In this document: positions 44,423-53,895 of the stretch, piece by piece
Layout of the letters: every line of letters starts with the position of its first letter
How positions within the stretch are numbered: the stretch's first letter is position 1
Assembly (NCBI GenBank): GCA_016935755.1
Contig: JAFGQI010000117.1
Location: forward strand, 22,222-86,221
From: Anaerolineales bacterium
GTDB taxonomy: Bacteria; Chloroflexota; Anaerolineae; Anaerolineales; UBA4823
Reading direction: 5' to 3'
Length of the DNA stretch: 64,000 nt
Made by a program: the position numbers and the translations under genes
Notes under the pieces: generated by a model
What the model was told of the DNA's origin: nothing
The model's database searches: none
Seen by the model: only the letters and a program-made list of their open reading frames with translations

Positions 44423-45385
44423 ATGTTCCCGAGCGCCTGGCTACAGGATGCCGAAAATCGCATCCAACCGTTTATTCATCAAACGCCGCTGAGTTATGAT
44501 CCGGCTCTGGGGATCTACTTAAAGTGGGAGAACCAGCAGGTGACCGGTTCTTTCAAGGTACGCGGCGCGCTGAATAAGGTGCTAACCTTGAGCGAAAACG
44601 AGCGTAGCAGGGGCCTGGTGGCTGCCTCGGCAGGAAACCACGGCCTGGGGGTAGCTCTGGCAGGCCAGCTGGTAGGCGCGCCAACGATCATTTTCTCATC
44701 GGAACATGCGGTACCTTATAAGGTAGAAGCCATGCGCCTCAGCGGCGCGGATGTGCATCTGGTGCCCGGAGGTTACGGGGAAGCTGAACTGGCTGGCCTG
44801 GAATATGCCCGCACGACCCAGGCGGCCTGGATATCCCCCTATAACGACACCCTTGTCATCGCCGGGCAGGGCACCCTCGGCCTCGAGATTCAGCGCCAGT
44901 TACCACCGCTGGCATCTCCTCCTGCCTGGATCGTGCCTGCAGGTGGCGGGGGTCTGATGGCGGGAATCGGCGCCGCGCTGGAGTCCGGTCAGCAGCACAA
45001 GCAGGGAGATCATCACAAACCACGTTTGATCGGAGTGCAATCCGAAGCCTCGCCTTTCCTGCATGCCATCTTCCATACGGGCTCACAGGAGGGCGTGACC
45101 GAATTCCCCAGCCTGGCAGATGGGCTGGCAGGCCCAGTCGAGAAGCAGGCGATCACCATCCAGTTGATGCGAGAATTCGTTGATGAATTCATCCTGGTCA
45201 GTGAGGATGAAATCAGGCAGGCAATTGCCTATGCCTGGCGCGAGTATGGCGAGCGGATAGAAGGATCTGCTGCTGTAGCACTAGCGTCTGTCCTCACTCA
45301 GAAGGTCACCGACCGCCCTGCCATTGTGGTGATCTCAGGCGGCAACATCCAACCAGAAATTCACGCAGAGATTGTAGGAGTATGA
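44423..45385 (+). CDS. Threonine-dehydratase-like PLP enzyme
   Basis: 320 residues. The PLP lysine lies in TGSFKVRGALNKV near residue 43. SAGNHGLGVALAG near 70 and the phosphate-binding VPAGGGGLMAGIG near 180 complete the fold-type II serine/threonine ammonia-lyase pattern. It has no C-terminal regulatory domain, so it resembles the catabolic or short biosynthetic form. Threonine is the likely substrate, but serine racemase-type activity cannot be excluded. It overlaps the CoA-transferase-like gene by the shared bases ATGA. Confidence 0.85.
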   Translation: MFPSAWLQDAENRIQPFIHQTPLSYDPALGIYLKWENQQVTGSFKVRGALNKVLTLSENERSRGLVAASAGNHGLGVALAGQLVGAPTIIFSSEHAVPYKVEAMRLSGADVHLVPGGYGEAELAGLEYARTTQAAWISPYNDTLVIAGQGTLGLEIQRQLPPLASPPAWIVPAGGGGLMAGIGAALESGQQHKQGDHHKPRLIGVQSEASPFLHAIFHTGSQEGVTEFPSLADGLAGPVEKQAITIQLMREFVDEFILVSEDEIRQAIAYAWREYGERIEGSAAVALASVLTQKVTDRPAIVVISGGNIQPEIHAEIVGV

Positions 45386-46230
45386 TGGACTGCACTCCCG
45401 ATGAGATCATGGTCGTCTGCATTGCCCGGCAGGTGAAAGATGGGGAAATCGTCGCTCAGGGTCTGGCAACACCCCTGGTGGCAGCCGCTTATCTGCTTGC
45501 CCGACACACTCACGCCCCCAGGTTATATTTCACCTCCGCCATAGGCCAGGGCATCTGCCGCCAGCCGGCTCCACTGGGGCTGACTCGAGTGGAAAGCCTG
45601 TGGTTGGATCGCTCGATCACCAATGTTGGCTTTGTCCGGGCAGCCGCCGATATGCTGCCGAGATTGCGCCCGAAAGAATTCTTCCGCCCCGCTCAACTGG
45701 ACCCCAACGGCAATTTTAACAACATTGCCATTGGAGATTCTTACCTGCGGCCGCGCCTGCGCCTTCCAGGCACGGGCGGAATACCAGATGTGACGACTTT
45801 TACCCACGATATCTATCTGTATGTTCCACGCCATTCGCGGGTGACATTTGTCTCCAGGCTGGACTTTATCTCGGGTATGGGCCATCACCCCGCCCGAACC
45901 AGGGGCGAAGGTCCGCGATATCTGATCAGCAATCTCGGGGAGTTCGATTTCGGTTCAGCAGAGCAGCCTGAGCAGAGAAGATTGCGCCTGATCAGCTATC
46001 ACCCTGGGGTTGAGCTAACCCGCATCCAGGCAAAAACCGGCTTCGAATTCGATATCGCCCCGGATGTTCACGAAACGCCGTCCCCCACAGCGGATGAGTT
46101 ATCCCTCCTTCGAAATGAAATCGATCCGTTGGGCATCCGCAAGTTGGAAATGCTCAGCGGCGCAGAGCGCAGGCAACTGCTCCATCAGATCATCTCCCGC
46201 GAGGCGGAACAGGAATTCGCCCATGGTTAG
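45382..46230 (+). CDS. IpdB-like CoA-transferase beta-subunit homolog without a partner
   Basis: 282 residues. The N-terminal DGEIVAQGLATPLVAAAYLLARHTHAP matches the family I CoA-transferase beta (GctB) fold, and the later IAIGDSYLRPRLRLPG, FISGMGHH, YLISNLGEFDFG and YHPGVELTRIQAKTGFEF match IpdB-type subunits. The alpha subunit, which normally lies next to it, is not in this window. Start is ATG at 45382 or 45385. IpdB proteins can act as hydrolases rather than CoA transferases in steroid degradation; here neither role is established. Confidence 0.72.
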   Translation: MMDCTPDEIMVVCIARQVKDGEIVAQGLATPLVAAAYLLARHTHAPRLYFTSAIGQGICRQPAPLGLTRVESLWLDRSITNVGFVRAAADMLPRLRPKEFFRPAQLDPNGNFNNIAIGDSYLRPRLRLPGTGGIPDVTTFTHDIYLYVPRHSRVTFVSRLDFISGMGHHPARTRGEGPRYLISNLGEFDFGSAEQPEQRRLRLISYHPGVELTRIQAKTGFEFDIAPDVHETPSPTADELSLLRNEIDPLGIRKLEMLSGAERRQLLHQIISREAEQEFAHG

Positions 46231-49102
46231 CCCCAGCCTTTCTTTCCGTTTCATTCGAGCTCATCGGGGCTTGATACGCGCTCTCATCTGTGTTTTGCTG
46301 GTCTTGATGGTCAGCTCTGCCAACCTGCTGCCGGCATCGGCCAGGATAAATTCACTCAGCCCACAGCAGCAAGCCATTGATCTGCTGCAAAGCCTGACCC
46401 CAGAAGAACGTGTCAGTCAGCTCTTCTTGATTACTTTTGATGGCAACGCGACCATACCCGGTACGCCCATCTACAACCTGATCACAAATTACCACATTGG
46501 CGGAGTCATCTTGCGCGCCGATAATGACAATATTGCGTTACCTGCTCAACCTGAAGCGAATATTCTTACCTCGATTCAAGATTTATCGGGGCAACTGCAG
46601 CAGGTAGAGTGGAATGCATCGCAGCAAAACCAAAAGAAACCAATCACAGGAGAGGAGTTTACTCCAGCGTTTATTCCGCTCTTTATTGGGCTGTCTCAAG
46701 AAGGAAATGGTTATCCCTATGACCAGATCTTGAGCGGGCTAACCCCACTGCCGAACGCCATGACCCTGGGAGCCAGCTGGAATCCAGAGCTGGCTGCGCA
46801 GGTGGGAGAAATCGCTGGCAAAGAATTATCCTCCCTGGGAATAAACCTCTTGCTCGGACCATCCCTGGATGTACTGGAATCGCCGCCCATTGATGTGTAT
46901 TCAAGTTTGGGTACGCGCACTTTCGGGGGCGATCCCTACTGGGTGAGCGAGATGGGCCGGGCTTATATCAAGGGGGTTCATCAGGGCAGTTCTGGACAGT
47001 TGGCTGTGATTTCTAAACATTTCCCCGGACATGGAAGCTCGGACAGGCTGCCTGAGGAAGAAGTTGCCACCGTGCGAAAATCCCTGGAGCAATTGATCAG
47101 CTTTGATCTGGCCCCATTCTTTGCGGTGACAGGAAACGCAAGTACACCTGAGGAGACCACGGACGGCTTATTGGCCTCCCATATTCGCTACCAGGGTTTG
47201 CAGGGCAACATCCGCGCCACCACCCGCCCGATCAGCTTCGATCCGCAGGCGCTCAACCTGCTGACCGAGCTGCCCGCTCTATCGTCATGGCGGCAAAACG
47301 GCGGGGTGCTGATGAGCGATGACCTGGGCAGCATGGCGGTGAGGCGTTTTTACGATCTCACCAGCCAAACATTTGATGCGCGCCGGGTAGCCTTGAACGC
47401 ATCTCTAGCCGGGAATGATCTGCTCTATGTGGCTGATTTCACTTCAGCAGATGAAGCCGAGCCCTTCGCCGCCACGGTGCGCACGCTTGAATTTTTCGCC
47501 CAGAAGTACCGTGAAGATACTGCCTTTGCCCAACGAGTAGATACTTCGGTGTCGCGCATCCTGACCCTAAAATACCGGCTGTACAAAGAATTCAACCTGG
47601 ATACAGTCCTGCCCTCCGCCGAAAAACTGGCTGAAATCGGTCTATCTTCACAAGTCACTTTCAATGTTGTACAGCAGGCAGCTACTTTGATCAGCCCGAC
47701 TCAAGCCGAGCTGGACGATACCATTCCGGATCCGCCGAACCAGAATGATCGCATCGTATTCATCACAGATGTCCGCAGCGCCAAGCAATGCAGCCAATGC
47801 GAGCCTGTCCCTATACTGGACCTGAAGGCTTTCCAGGATAGAGTCATCCGCATCTATGGATCCGCAACCGGAGGCCAGGTCAATCCAAACCGGGTGACAT
47901 CTTATTCTTTAAGTGACCTGGACGTGATGATGAATAAGCCCGAAGAAGGGAACCTGATCGAACGAGATTTAGATGCCGCCAATTGGATTGTATTCAGCAT
48001 GCTCAGCGCGCGCAGCGATATCCCTTCCTTTCAGACTTTGAGCCGCTTCCTTACTGAACGCCCTGATCTCTTCCAACAAAAACGCCTGATCGTGTTTGCA
48101 TTTTGCGCGCCCTACTACCTGGATGCGACCAATATTTCCAAGCTGACCGCTTACTATAGTTTATACGGCAAAGCGCCGCAGTTTGTGGATGTGGCGGCAT
48201 ATCTGCTGTTTCGCGAACTGCGCCCTGCCGGGTCTCTACCGATCTCACTGCCTTCGGTCGGATATGATCTAAACCAGGCATTATTCCCTGACCCGGCTCA
48301 AACCATTTCCTTGGAAATTGATCTTCCTGTAGAAACCCCTGACCCAGGAACCCCAACCCCTGAGCCGCTGCCCATCCCTGAATATCGCCTGGGCGATGTA
48401 ATTCCTCTACGCACGGGTGTGATCCTGGATCACAATGGACATCCTGTCCCGGATGGCACACCAGTTGTTTTTGTCTTTTCCTATGGAAGCGAGACCAGCA
48501 CTGTCCGCCAGGAGCAGGTCAGCAAGAAAGGGATCGCCCGCACAACCTACTCAGTGACCATTTCGGGCGCCCTGGATATCCATGTGGAAAGCGAAAATGC
48601 CCGCTCGAATACATTGCAATTTGACATCCCATTGCCAAGCGGTGAAATCGTCCCAACGGATACACCCACACCAACCCCCTCGCCCATCCCCACCGAGACA
48701 CCCTTCCCCACGCCGACTCAAACTCCCCAACCCACCACACCTGAGCCGCCTGCGATCCAGCCCCAGCCCCCAACGGTGAATTTTGGAGATTGGCTGATCG
48801 CATTATTGATTACCCTGACCATTGCCTGGGGTTCTTACCGGCTGGCAACCATGATTGGACAGGTGCGTTGGGGCATCCGGGCAGGTTTTCTGGCTTTGAT
48901 TGGAGGGCTGTTGGCATACTCATACCTGGCGCTAAGATTACCAGGGACGGAGGGATTATGGGATAATTCCCTCTCTCGCAGCATATTCTTCATTACCCTG
49001 TCAGGCTGTCTGGCAGGGCTCGCAGCGGCTTTTATCTGGCGCACCCTTACTGAAGCCAGGCAGCGCAACAAAAATTCAAAAGAAAAAGAACAGGCAAATT
49101 AG
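46223..49102 (+). CDS. GH3-family beta-N-acetylhexosaminidase-like surface protein
   Basis: 959 residues from ATG at 46223, which overlaps the preceding stop by eight bases; the open frame runs back to 46064 but that part is not conserved-looking. A signal segment (LIRALICVLLVLMVSSANLLPASA) begins the protein. The GH3 catalytic domain shows KHFPGHGSSD near residue 260 and VLMSDDLGSMAV near 362, typical of NagZ-type enzymes. Later come a second domain, an Ig-like part near 730-800, a Pro/Thr linker rich in TPTP repeats, and three hydrophobic segments at the end. It should act on N-acetylglucosaminyl glycans outside the membrane. Confidence 0.83.
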   Translation: MVSPSLSFRFIRAHRGLIRALICVLLVLMVSSANLLPASARINSLSPQQQAIDLLQSLTPEERVSQLFLITFDGNATIPGTPIYNLITNYHIGGVILRADNDNIALPAQPEANILTSIQDLSGQLQQVEWNASQQNQKKPITGEEFTPAFIPLFIGLSQEGNGYPYDQILSGLTPLPNAMTLGASWNPELAAQVGEIAGKELSSLGINLLLGPSLDVLESPPIDVYSSLGTRTFGGDPYWVSEMGRAYIKGVHQGSSGQLAVISKHFPGHGSSDRLPEEEVATVRKSLEQLISFDLAPFFAVTGNASTPEETTDGLLASHIRYQGLQGNIRATTRPISFDPQALNLLTELPALSSWRQNGGVLMSDDLGSMAVRRFYDLTSQTFDARRVALNASLAGNDLLYVADFTSADEAEPFAATVRTLEFFAQKYREDTAFAQRVDTSVSRILTLKYRLYKEFNLDTVLPSAEKLAEIGLSSQVTFNVVQQAATLISPTQAELDDTIPDPPNQNDRIVFITDVRSAKQCSQCEPVPILDLKAFQDRVIRIYGSATGGQVNPNRVTSYSLSDLDVMMNKPEEGNLIERDLDAANWIVFSMLSARSDIPSFQTLSRFLTERPDLFQQKRLIVFAFCAPYYLDATNISKLTAYYSLYGKAPQFVDVAAYLLFRELRPAGSLPISLPSVGYDLNQALFPDPAQTISLEIDLPVETPDPGTPTPEPLPIPEYRLGDVIPLRTGVILDHNGHPVPDGTPVVFVFSYGSETSTVRQEQVSKKGIARTTYSVTISGALDIHVESENARSNTLQFDIPLPSGEIVPTDTPTPTPSPIPTETPFPTPTQTPQPTTPEPPAIQPQPPTVNFGDWLIALLITLTIAWGSYRLATMIGQVRWGIRAGFLALIGGLLAYSYLALRLPGTEGLWDNSLSRSIFFITLSGCLAGLAAAFIWRTLTEARQRNKNSKEKEQAN

Positions 49103-50088
49103 CGCAGCAGGGTAGCCACCAGGCTCAAGAGAAGTAACCCCGCTGAAACCAGGAGCAGCGTTCGTTCCACCGGAGAAGAAACCAAATCTATCAGAGTGGG
49201 GGAAGGCAGCGGCGCGTTTGGCCTGTTGATCGGCTGCCAATCGCCCAGCAGAGCCTGGCGCAAGGCCTCAATATCCTGGGGGCGTTCATCTGGATGCAAA
49301 CTCATCGCCCATAAAACCACTCGCTCAGTGCGCATGCTGATGTTCGGATTATATTGGCGGGGAGATACCAGGGCGTCCGGGTGCAGAAACAGCTCGCGCG
49401 CTTCAGGCGGTGGGTGATTAGTCAGCAGATGGTAGAGAGTCGCCCCAAAGGCATAAATGTCGCTGCGCACATCTGTGTGTCCAGCATCGCCCCCATATTG
49501 CTCTAAAGGCGTGTATAAGGCTGTACCGCGGCCTTGCAAGATGGTGATGGTAACCTCATTTGAAGCCAGGATTTTCACCAGACCAAAATCAACCAGCTTT
49601 AACAGACCGCTGGGGGTTAACTTGAGGTTGCTGGGCTTGATATCCCGGTGCACGATGGGCGGATCCTGACCATGCAGGTAAGAGAGCGCATTCGAAAGCT
49701 GATCAGCCCATTGCAGTACTTCACGCTCAGAAAGAAATGCATCCTTTTGACGCTCTTCGTGCATCAGAGTTCGCAGATCTTTGCCCGGCACAAAATCCAT
49801 CACCAGGTAATCCCGCCCTCCGACCGAAAAAAAGTCGGATACTTTCGGCAGGTTCGGATGATCCAGGCGCGCCAGGACGGTGGCTTCACGCAAGAACTGC
49901 TCACGGGATTGTTTCAGCAGATCTGCCGGCAAGCTTCGATCGTGCTCCACTTCTTTTATCGCACAGAGCCTGCCTTGCAAGCGAAGGTCATCCGCCAGGT
50001 AGATGCTCCCCATGCCTCCCTGGCCGATAATCCGGCTGATTTGATATCTGCCGCGCAGAGTTTCACCAGCCTTCAAGGGCGTTGGCAT
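49099..50088 (-). CDS. Hanks-type Ser/Thr protein kinase with C-terminal membrane helix
   Basis: 329 residues. Gly-rich loop IGQGGMGSIYLA, Lys in LCAIKEVEH, catalytic HRDIKPSNLKL and DFG in LVDFGLVKIL, followed by an activation loop with several Thr and Ser. One hydrophobic segment (TLLLVSAGLLLLSLVATLL) ends the protein, with no external domain, so any signal must be sensed in the membrane or cytosol. The stop shares bases with that of the convergent GH3 gene. Upstream and divergent, 115 bases away, is an FHA-winged-helix gene, a likely phospho-target. Confidence 0.92.
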   Translation of the reverse strand: MPTPLKAGETLRGRYQISRIIGQGGMGSIYLADDLRLQGRLCAIKEVEHDRSLPADLLKQSREQFLREATVLARLDHPNLPKVSDFFSVGGRDYLVMDFVPGKDLRTLMHEERQKDAFLSEREVLQWADQLSNALSYLHGQDPPIVHRDIKPSNLKLTPSGLLKLVDFGLVKILASNEVTITILQGRGTALYTPLEQYGGDAGHTDVRSDIYAFGATLYHLLTNHPPPEARELFLHPDALVSPRQYNPNISMRTERVVLWAMSLHPDERPQDIEALRQALLGDWQPINRPNAPLPSPTLIDLVSSPVERTLLLVSAGLLLLSLVATLLR

Positions 50089-50203
50089 CAGCTAAGCTCT
50101 CCCGAAAAAGCAAACCTTGATCGTAGAAGCCGGTAAAATTGTGCAAACATCTTTTGTTTCACCATTTTAATTCTATGATATTATACACGTGGAGGAGACG
50201 ATC

Positions 50204-50932
50204 ATGGAGAGATCCACGGATGAGGTTGCGTTTCTGGTAGCCCAGGCTGGCCCATTGAGTGGTCAACGCTGGGCGCTGCGCAAAAACCTCCTGGTTGGGC
50301 GTGAAACCTCCTGCGATCTGGTTATCGCTGACCGTCAGGTCTCCCGCCATCACGCCTGTTTCATTGTATCTCCAGAGGGCATCTTTATCGAAGACCTGGA
50401 CAGTAAGAATGGCACCTATGTCAATGGACAGCTGATTGACGGCAAAACGATGCTCCAGGATGGGGATATCGTTCAAACCGCCTTAGTTCAAAAATTCGTC
50501 TTTCTCAGCTCCGACGCCACCCTGCCGCTCGAACAGGTGGAGGCAGAAATCAGAAATGACTCGGCCTTCTTCGAACAGGCGGTAGGCGGGGCTGCTGCTG
50601 GGCGGCTGCGCCTGGACAAACGTTCGCGCCGGGTATGGGTCAGCGTCCAGCAGGGCGACCAATCGTATACCGAAATTGAAGTGGTTCCCCCACTTTCGGT
50701 TTCACAGTTTCGGCTGTTAGAACTGCTCTATGAAAAACCAGGTCGGGTCGTCTCGCGACGCGACCTGGTTACCGCGATTTGGGAAGAAAAACAGGCTTAC
50801 GATGTATCCGAGCAGGCTCTGGATGCACTCGTCCGCCGGCTGCGAGATCGGATTACCAGCATTGACAAAACCCATGAGTACATCATCACCGTGCGCGGCC
50901 ATGGGCTGAGGCTGGACAACCCTTCCCTATAA
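50204..50932 (+). CDS. FHA-domain protein with an OmpR-type winged-helix output
   Basis: 242 residues from ATG at 50204, chosen for GGAGGAG; a GTG at 50189 is in the same frame. Residues ~12-105 are an FHA phospho-Thr-binding domain (VGRETSCDLVIAD, SRHHACF, LDSKNGTYVNG). Residues ~145-242 are a trans_reg_C winged helix (LSVSQFRLLELLYEKPG, SRRDLVTAIW, VRRLRDRI, ITVRGHGLRL). This is a rare non-receiver way to drive an OmpR-type DNA-binding domain. The divergent kinase gene next to it is the most likely source of the phospho-Thr signal, by inference from position. Confidence 0.88.
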   Translation: MERSTDEVAFLVAQAGPLSGQRWALRKNLLVGRETSCDLVIADRQVSRHHACFIVSPEGIFIEDLDSKNGTYVNGQLIDGKTMLQDGDIVQTALVQKFVFLSSDATLPLEQVEAEIRNDSAFFEQAVGGAAAGRLRLDKRSRRVWVSVQQGDQSYTEIEVVPPLSVSQFRLLELLYEKPGRVVSRRDLVTAIWEEKQAYDVSEQALDALVRRLRDRITSIDKTHEYIITVRGHGLRLDNPSL

Positions 50933-50935
50933 CTT

Positions 50936-52288
50936 TTACGAATTACTGCGCAAATTCCTCTGCATGGTATACCGCAGCGCCTGGCGGTTTGCCGCGACAA
51001 CGTGCTTGACAATCTCAGGCTCTTCGTTCGACTGCTGCACCTGAGCAGATATGTTGCCCAGCATCTCCATGAATTCAGGGTTGATCTCATCGGAATGCTC
51101 ATCCAGGAATTTTTGCCGGGCCGTTTCATCCGGCGCATCCAGATACTCTTGAATCAACATCATCTCGGGGGGAGTGCCCGCTTTTTGAATCGTTTCTCCG
51201 ATCTTATTCAGTTTAGCTGAGCGCTCCAGATCACCTGCCTTACGAGATTCCTGCAGGGCCGACTGCAGTTCCTGCATGAACATTTCATCCACTGCTGGCA
51301 AAATCTCGGCGACAGCCTGCTCAAGGTCAGGCGCCTGCAGGAGGGCTTCAATCACTGTGCGAATCTCCTTCACCCGCTCTTCAATTTGGTGGTCGATCTC
51401 CTGGGTCATTTCCAGCAGTTGGGAGCGTAGGTTCAGCAGGCGGTTTTTCTCGTCACCGCTTGCCTGGTCTATGCGGTCGCTCAGCAGCTGGAAGAAATTG
51501 TAATCCATCGCCGGGCGGGTCAGGCTGACCAAAACATTCAAGCGTGTCTCAGATGCGGCGCTGATGATCAGATCCAATAATTTTTCACGCGTCAGATCCT
51601 TTCCCATCGCCCGCAGTTCATTTATCGTCGACTGGACTTCCTGCGCCTGGCTTTGCAGCTCTCGCCCATAGGCTGTGGAGGAGAGCAGGCTCTTCTGCAG
51701 TTCTGCCAGATGCTGAGCCGACTCCTGATCGCCGCCAGACATAGCCGCTTCAATCAAGCGACCCAGGATGCCAAAAAATTGCGCGTCGATGAGGTTCTCT
51801 TCCTGGTGGGCGATATCAGCGCGCACGCTTTCATCCGAGGCATTGGCCAGGCGTCTCAGCAGAGCCATGCGCTGCTGCTGAGCCTGGATCATTTCGTGCG
51901 TGATCCCCTCCCCTTCCAGGACCCGCTCAATCATCCCCTGCAGGGTAAAAGCAGAGACTGGATTCAAAAGATAACCCTTGCGCTTGTCCATAGGCAGCGT
52001 ATTAATGATCTGATTCATCAACCCGCCTATGATCCGCTCTTGCTCGTCGCGCGGGATGCCCAGCTCGGAGGGGACATAAGTCAGCAAAAGTTCCTTGTCC
52101 GGATCATGGTAGACGAGCGGGGTCGCCAGGTTGCCCTGGTAACCACAATTGGGACATTGGATGATGTTAAAAGCCCCACTTAAAAACCGCTGCTTTGCAG
52201 ACGGGTCAGCCTGTACATCAAAGAGCTGATCCAGATCAGCTGCAATCGGCTGGCGGCAGTTCGGACAATTGATTCTAGTTCTTGGCAT
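50936..52288 (-). CDS. CpXC-domain protein with long helical part
   Basis: 450 residues. Two CPNC motifs at residues 8-11 and 45-48 should bind zinc, as in CpXC-domain proteins. From about residue 110 to the end the sequence is nearly all helical with a heptad-like content (EVQSTINELRAMGKDL, EERVKEIRTVIEALLQA). No membrane segment. The function of the family is unknown. The ATG at 52286-52288 has CAGGAG six bases upstream. It ends four bases before the FHA gene's stop on the other strand. Confidence 0.75.
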   Translation of the reverse strand: MPRTRINCPNCRQPIAADLDQLFDVQADPSAKQRFLSGAFNIIQCPNCGYQGNLATPLVYHDPDKELLLTYVPSELGIPRDEQERIIGGLMNQIINTLPMDKRKGYLLNPVSAFTLQGMIERVLEGEGITHEMIQAQQQRMALLRRLANASDESVRADIAHQEENLIDAQFFGILGRLIEAAMSGGDQESAQHLAELQKSLLSSTAYGRELQSQAQEVQSTINELRAMGKDLTREKLLDLIISAASETRLNVLVSLTRPAMDYNFFQLLSDRIDQASGDEKNRLLNLRSQLLEMTQEIDHQIEERVKEIRTVIEALLQAPDLEQAVAEILPAVDEMFMQELQSALQESRKAGDLERSAKLNKIGETIQKAGTPPEMMLIQEYLDAPDETARQKFLDEHSDEINPEFMEMLGNISAQVQQSNEEPEIVKHVVAANRQALRYTMQRNLRSNS

Positions 52289-52335
52289 GCTAATCTCCTG
52301 ATAAACAATACTGATGATACATTTGAATTAAAGAA

Positions 52336-53895
52336 TTATTCCCTCTCCAGAGGCAGAGAAAAGCAAACACGAGCCCCGCTCCCAGAGTTTGAATCTACCC
52401 AGATGCGCCCACCATGAGCTTCCACAACAGCCCGCGCCAGATACAAACCCAGACCGGCCCCCTTGGTTTTACGAGATGATTCTGAGGCGCGATAAAAACG
52501 ATCAAAGACATGTGGGATATCCCCAACCGCAATTCCCGGGCCCTGATCACTGACACAAAGGACCACATGCCCCGGGAAAATCTGGCCGCTGATCTCAATT
52601 TCTCCTCCCTCGGGCGAATACTTGATCGCGTTGGACAATAAATTCGAAATCACTTGAGCCAGGCGATCCTCGTCTCCGAGAATGATCGGGAAGTTTACCG
52701 GCATATCAACGCGAATCGTGTGATCAGAGGTCTGCGTACGAAAGCGCTCGGCAATTCGCTGAGCCAGATTCCTTAAATCCACATCCGACAGGTTGATCGA
52801 AAGCGCTCCCGCCTGCAAACGCGAGGCATCCAGCAGATTCTCAATCAGCTCAGTCAGGCGGTCGGCCTCCTCTTCGATGACTGCCAGGCTGTCCTGAACA
52901 ATCTCCCGATCCCAGGAGGCATCCTCGCGGCGCAGGGTGCTGACATAGCCTTTGATCAGCGCCACCGGCGTTTTCAGCTCGTGGCTGATCACAGAGATGA
53001 AAGTGCTTTTAAGCTCCTCAGCTTCGCGATAGCGGGTAATGTCTCGCACCAGAGCAATCACATTGAGCAGCTTCCCATCCGCAGAGAGCAGAGGCGAATA
53101 GGTAATCCCAACTGGCAGGGCGGGTCTGCCAGGGCGTTCCAGATCCCCCTCCACGTACAAGGTGGCATTTGGAAGCAGGGGCCAACCGCCGGCTTCGGCC
53201 TGCTCCAGGCTTTGCCCCTCTTTCTGTCCCGAGAAATGAATCAGCTGGTGATGAGGCTGGCCGCGAATCTGCTCCAGCGGGATGCCCAACATGCGCGCCA
53301 TGGGCGGATTACAATGCTCGATGATATGGTCTGCATCCAGGATTAATATACCTTCCGCCACCGCGTCCAACATCGCCGCCACGCGGCGTTCCTGATAGCT
53401 GATCTGGGTATAGAGTTGGGCGTTATAAACCGCGATGGCGGCCTGGTCAGCAAAACTTTGCAGCAGGGCGGTATCGTTAGATGAAAACCCACCCAGATAA
53501 TTGCGAAAAATAAAAATCACCCCGATCACCTGCCGGCGGGCGATCAGCGGCAGAACCACCCCGGAGAGCAGCCCCAGGCTGGCGGCGCGGGTTAGCCCCT
53601 GCAGCAGGCGGTTGATCTCGTGCAGCTCATCCTGATCGCGTTCTCCTCGCTCGGGAATCTCCGCCAGGAGCGGCTCCAACTGGCGCAGAAAAGCCGGGGG
53701 GATGCCTTGGGAGACAGCAATTCGCCACCCACCCGGCTTTTCGCGCAACGCCATTAAACCAGCCTGGCCCGCCAGCATCTCAATCGAGATGTTCAAGATG
53801 CGCGCCAATACCTTATCCAGGTTCAATTCCTGGGTGATGGCGCGCAGAATCTCGAGCAGATAGTCCCGCTGGCGGACGCGAAAATCAGGCAGCAA
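52336..53895 (-). CDS. Sensor histidine kinase with GAF and PAS domains
   Basis: 519 residues, no membrane segment. Residues ~20-170 form a GAF domain, 180-295 a PAS domain, then HisKA with FISVISHELKTPVALIKGY (phospho-accepting His) and HATPase with N box NLLSNAIKYSP, G1 VSDQGPGIA and G2 GAGLGLYLARAV. A cytosolic sensor; the ligand is unknown. No response regulator is next to it. The start is TTG at 53895 and overlaps the aminotransferase's stop by 11 bases, so both are likely co-translated. An ATP-lid sequence of normal length is present. Confidence 0.9.
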   Translation of the reverse strand: MLPDFRVRQRDYLLEILRAITQELNLDKVLARILNISIEMLAGQAGLMALREKPGGWRIAVSQGIPPAFLRQLEPLLAEIPERGERDQDELHEINRLLQGLTRAASLGLLSGVVLPLIARRQVIGVIFIFRNYLGGFSSNDTALLQSFADQAAIAVYNAQLYTQISYQERRVAAMLDAVAEGILILDADHIIEHCNPPMARMLGIPLEQIRGQPHHQLIHFSGQKEGQSLEQAEAGGWPLLPNATLYVEGDLERPGRPALPVGITYSPLLSADGKLLNVIALVRDITRYREAEELKSTFISVISHELKTPVALIKGYVSTLRREDASWDREIVQDSLAVIEEEADRLTELIENLLDASRLQAGALSINLSDVDLRNLAQRIAERFRTQTSDHTIRVDMPVNFPIILGDEDRLAQVISNLLSNAIKYSPEGGEIEISGQIFPGHVVLCVSDQGPGIAVGDIPHVFDRFYRASESSRKTKGAGLGLYLARAVVEAHGGRIWVDSNSGSGARVCFSLPLERE

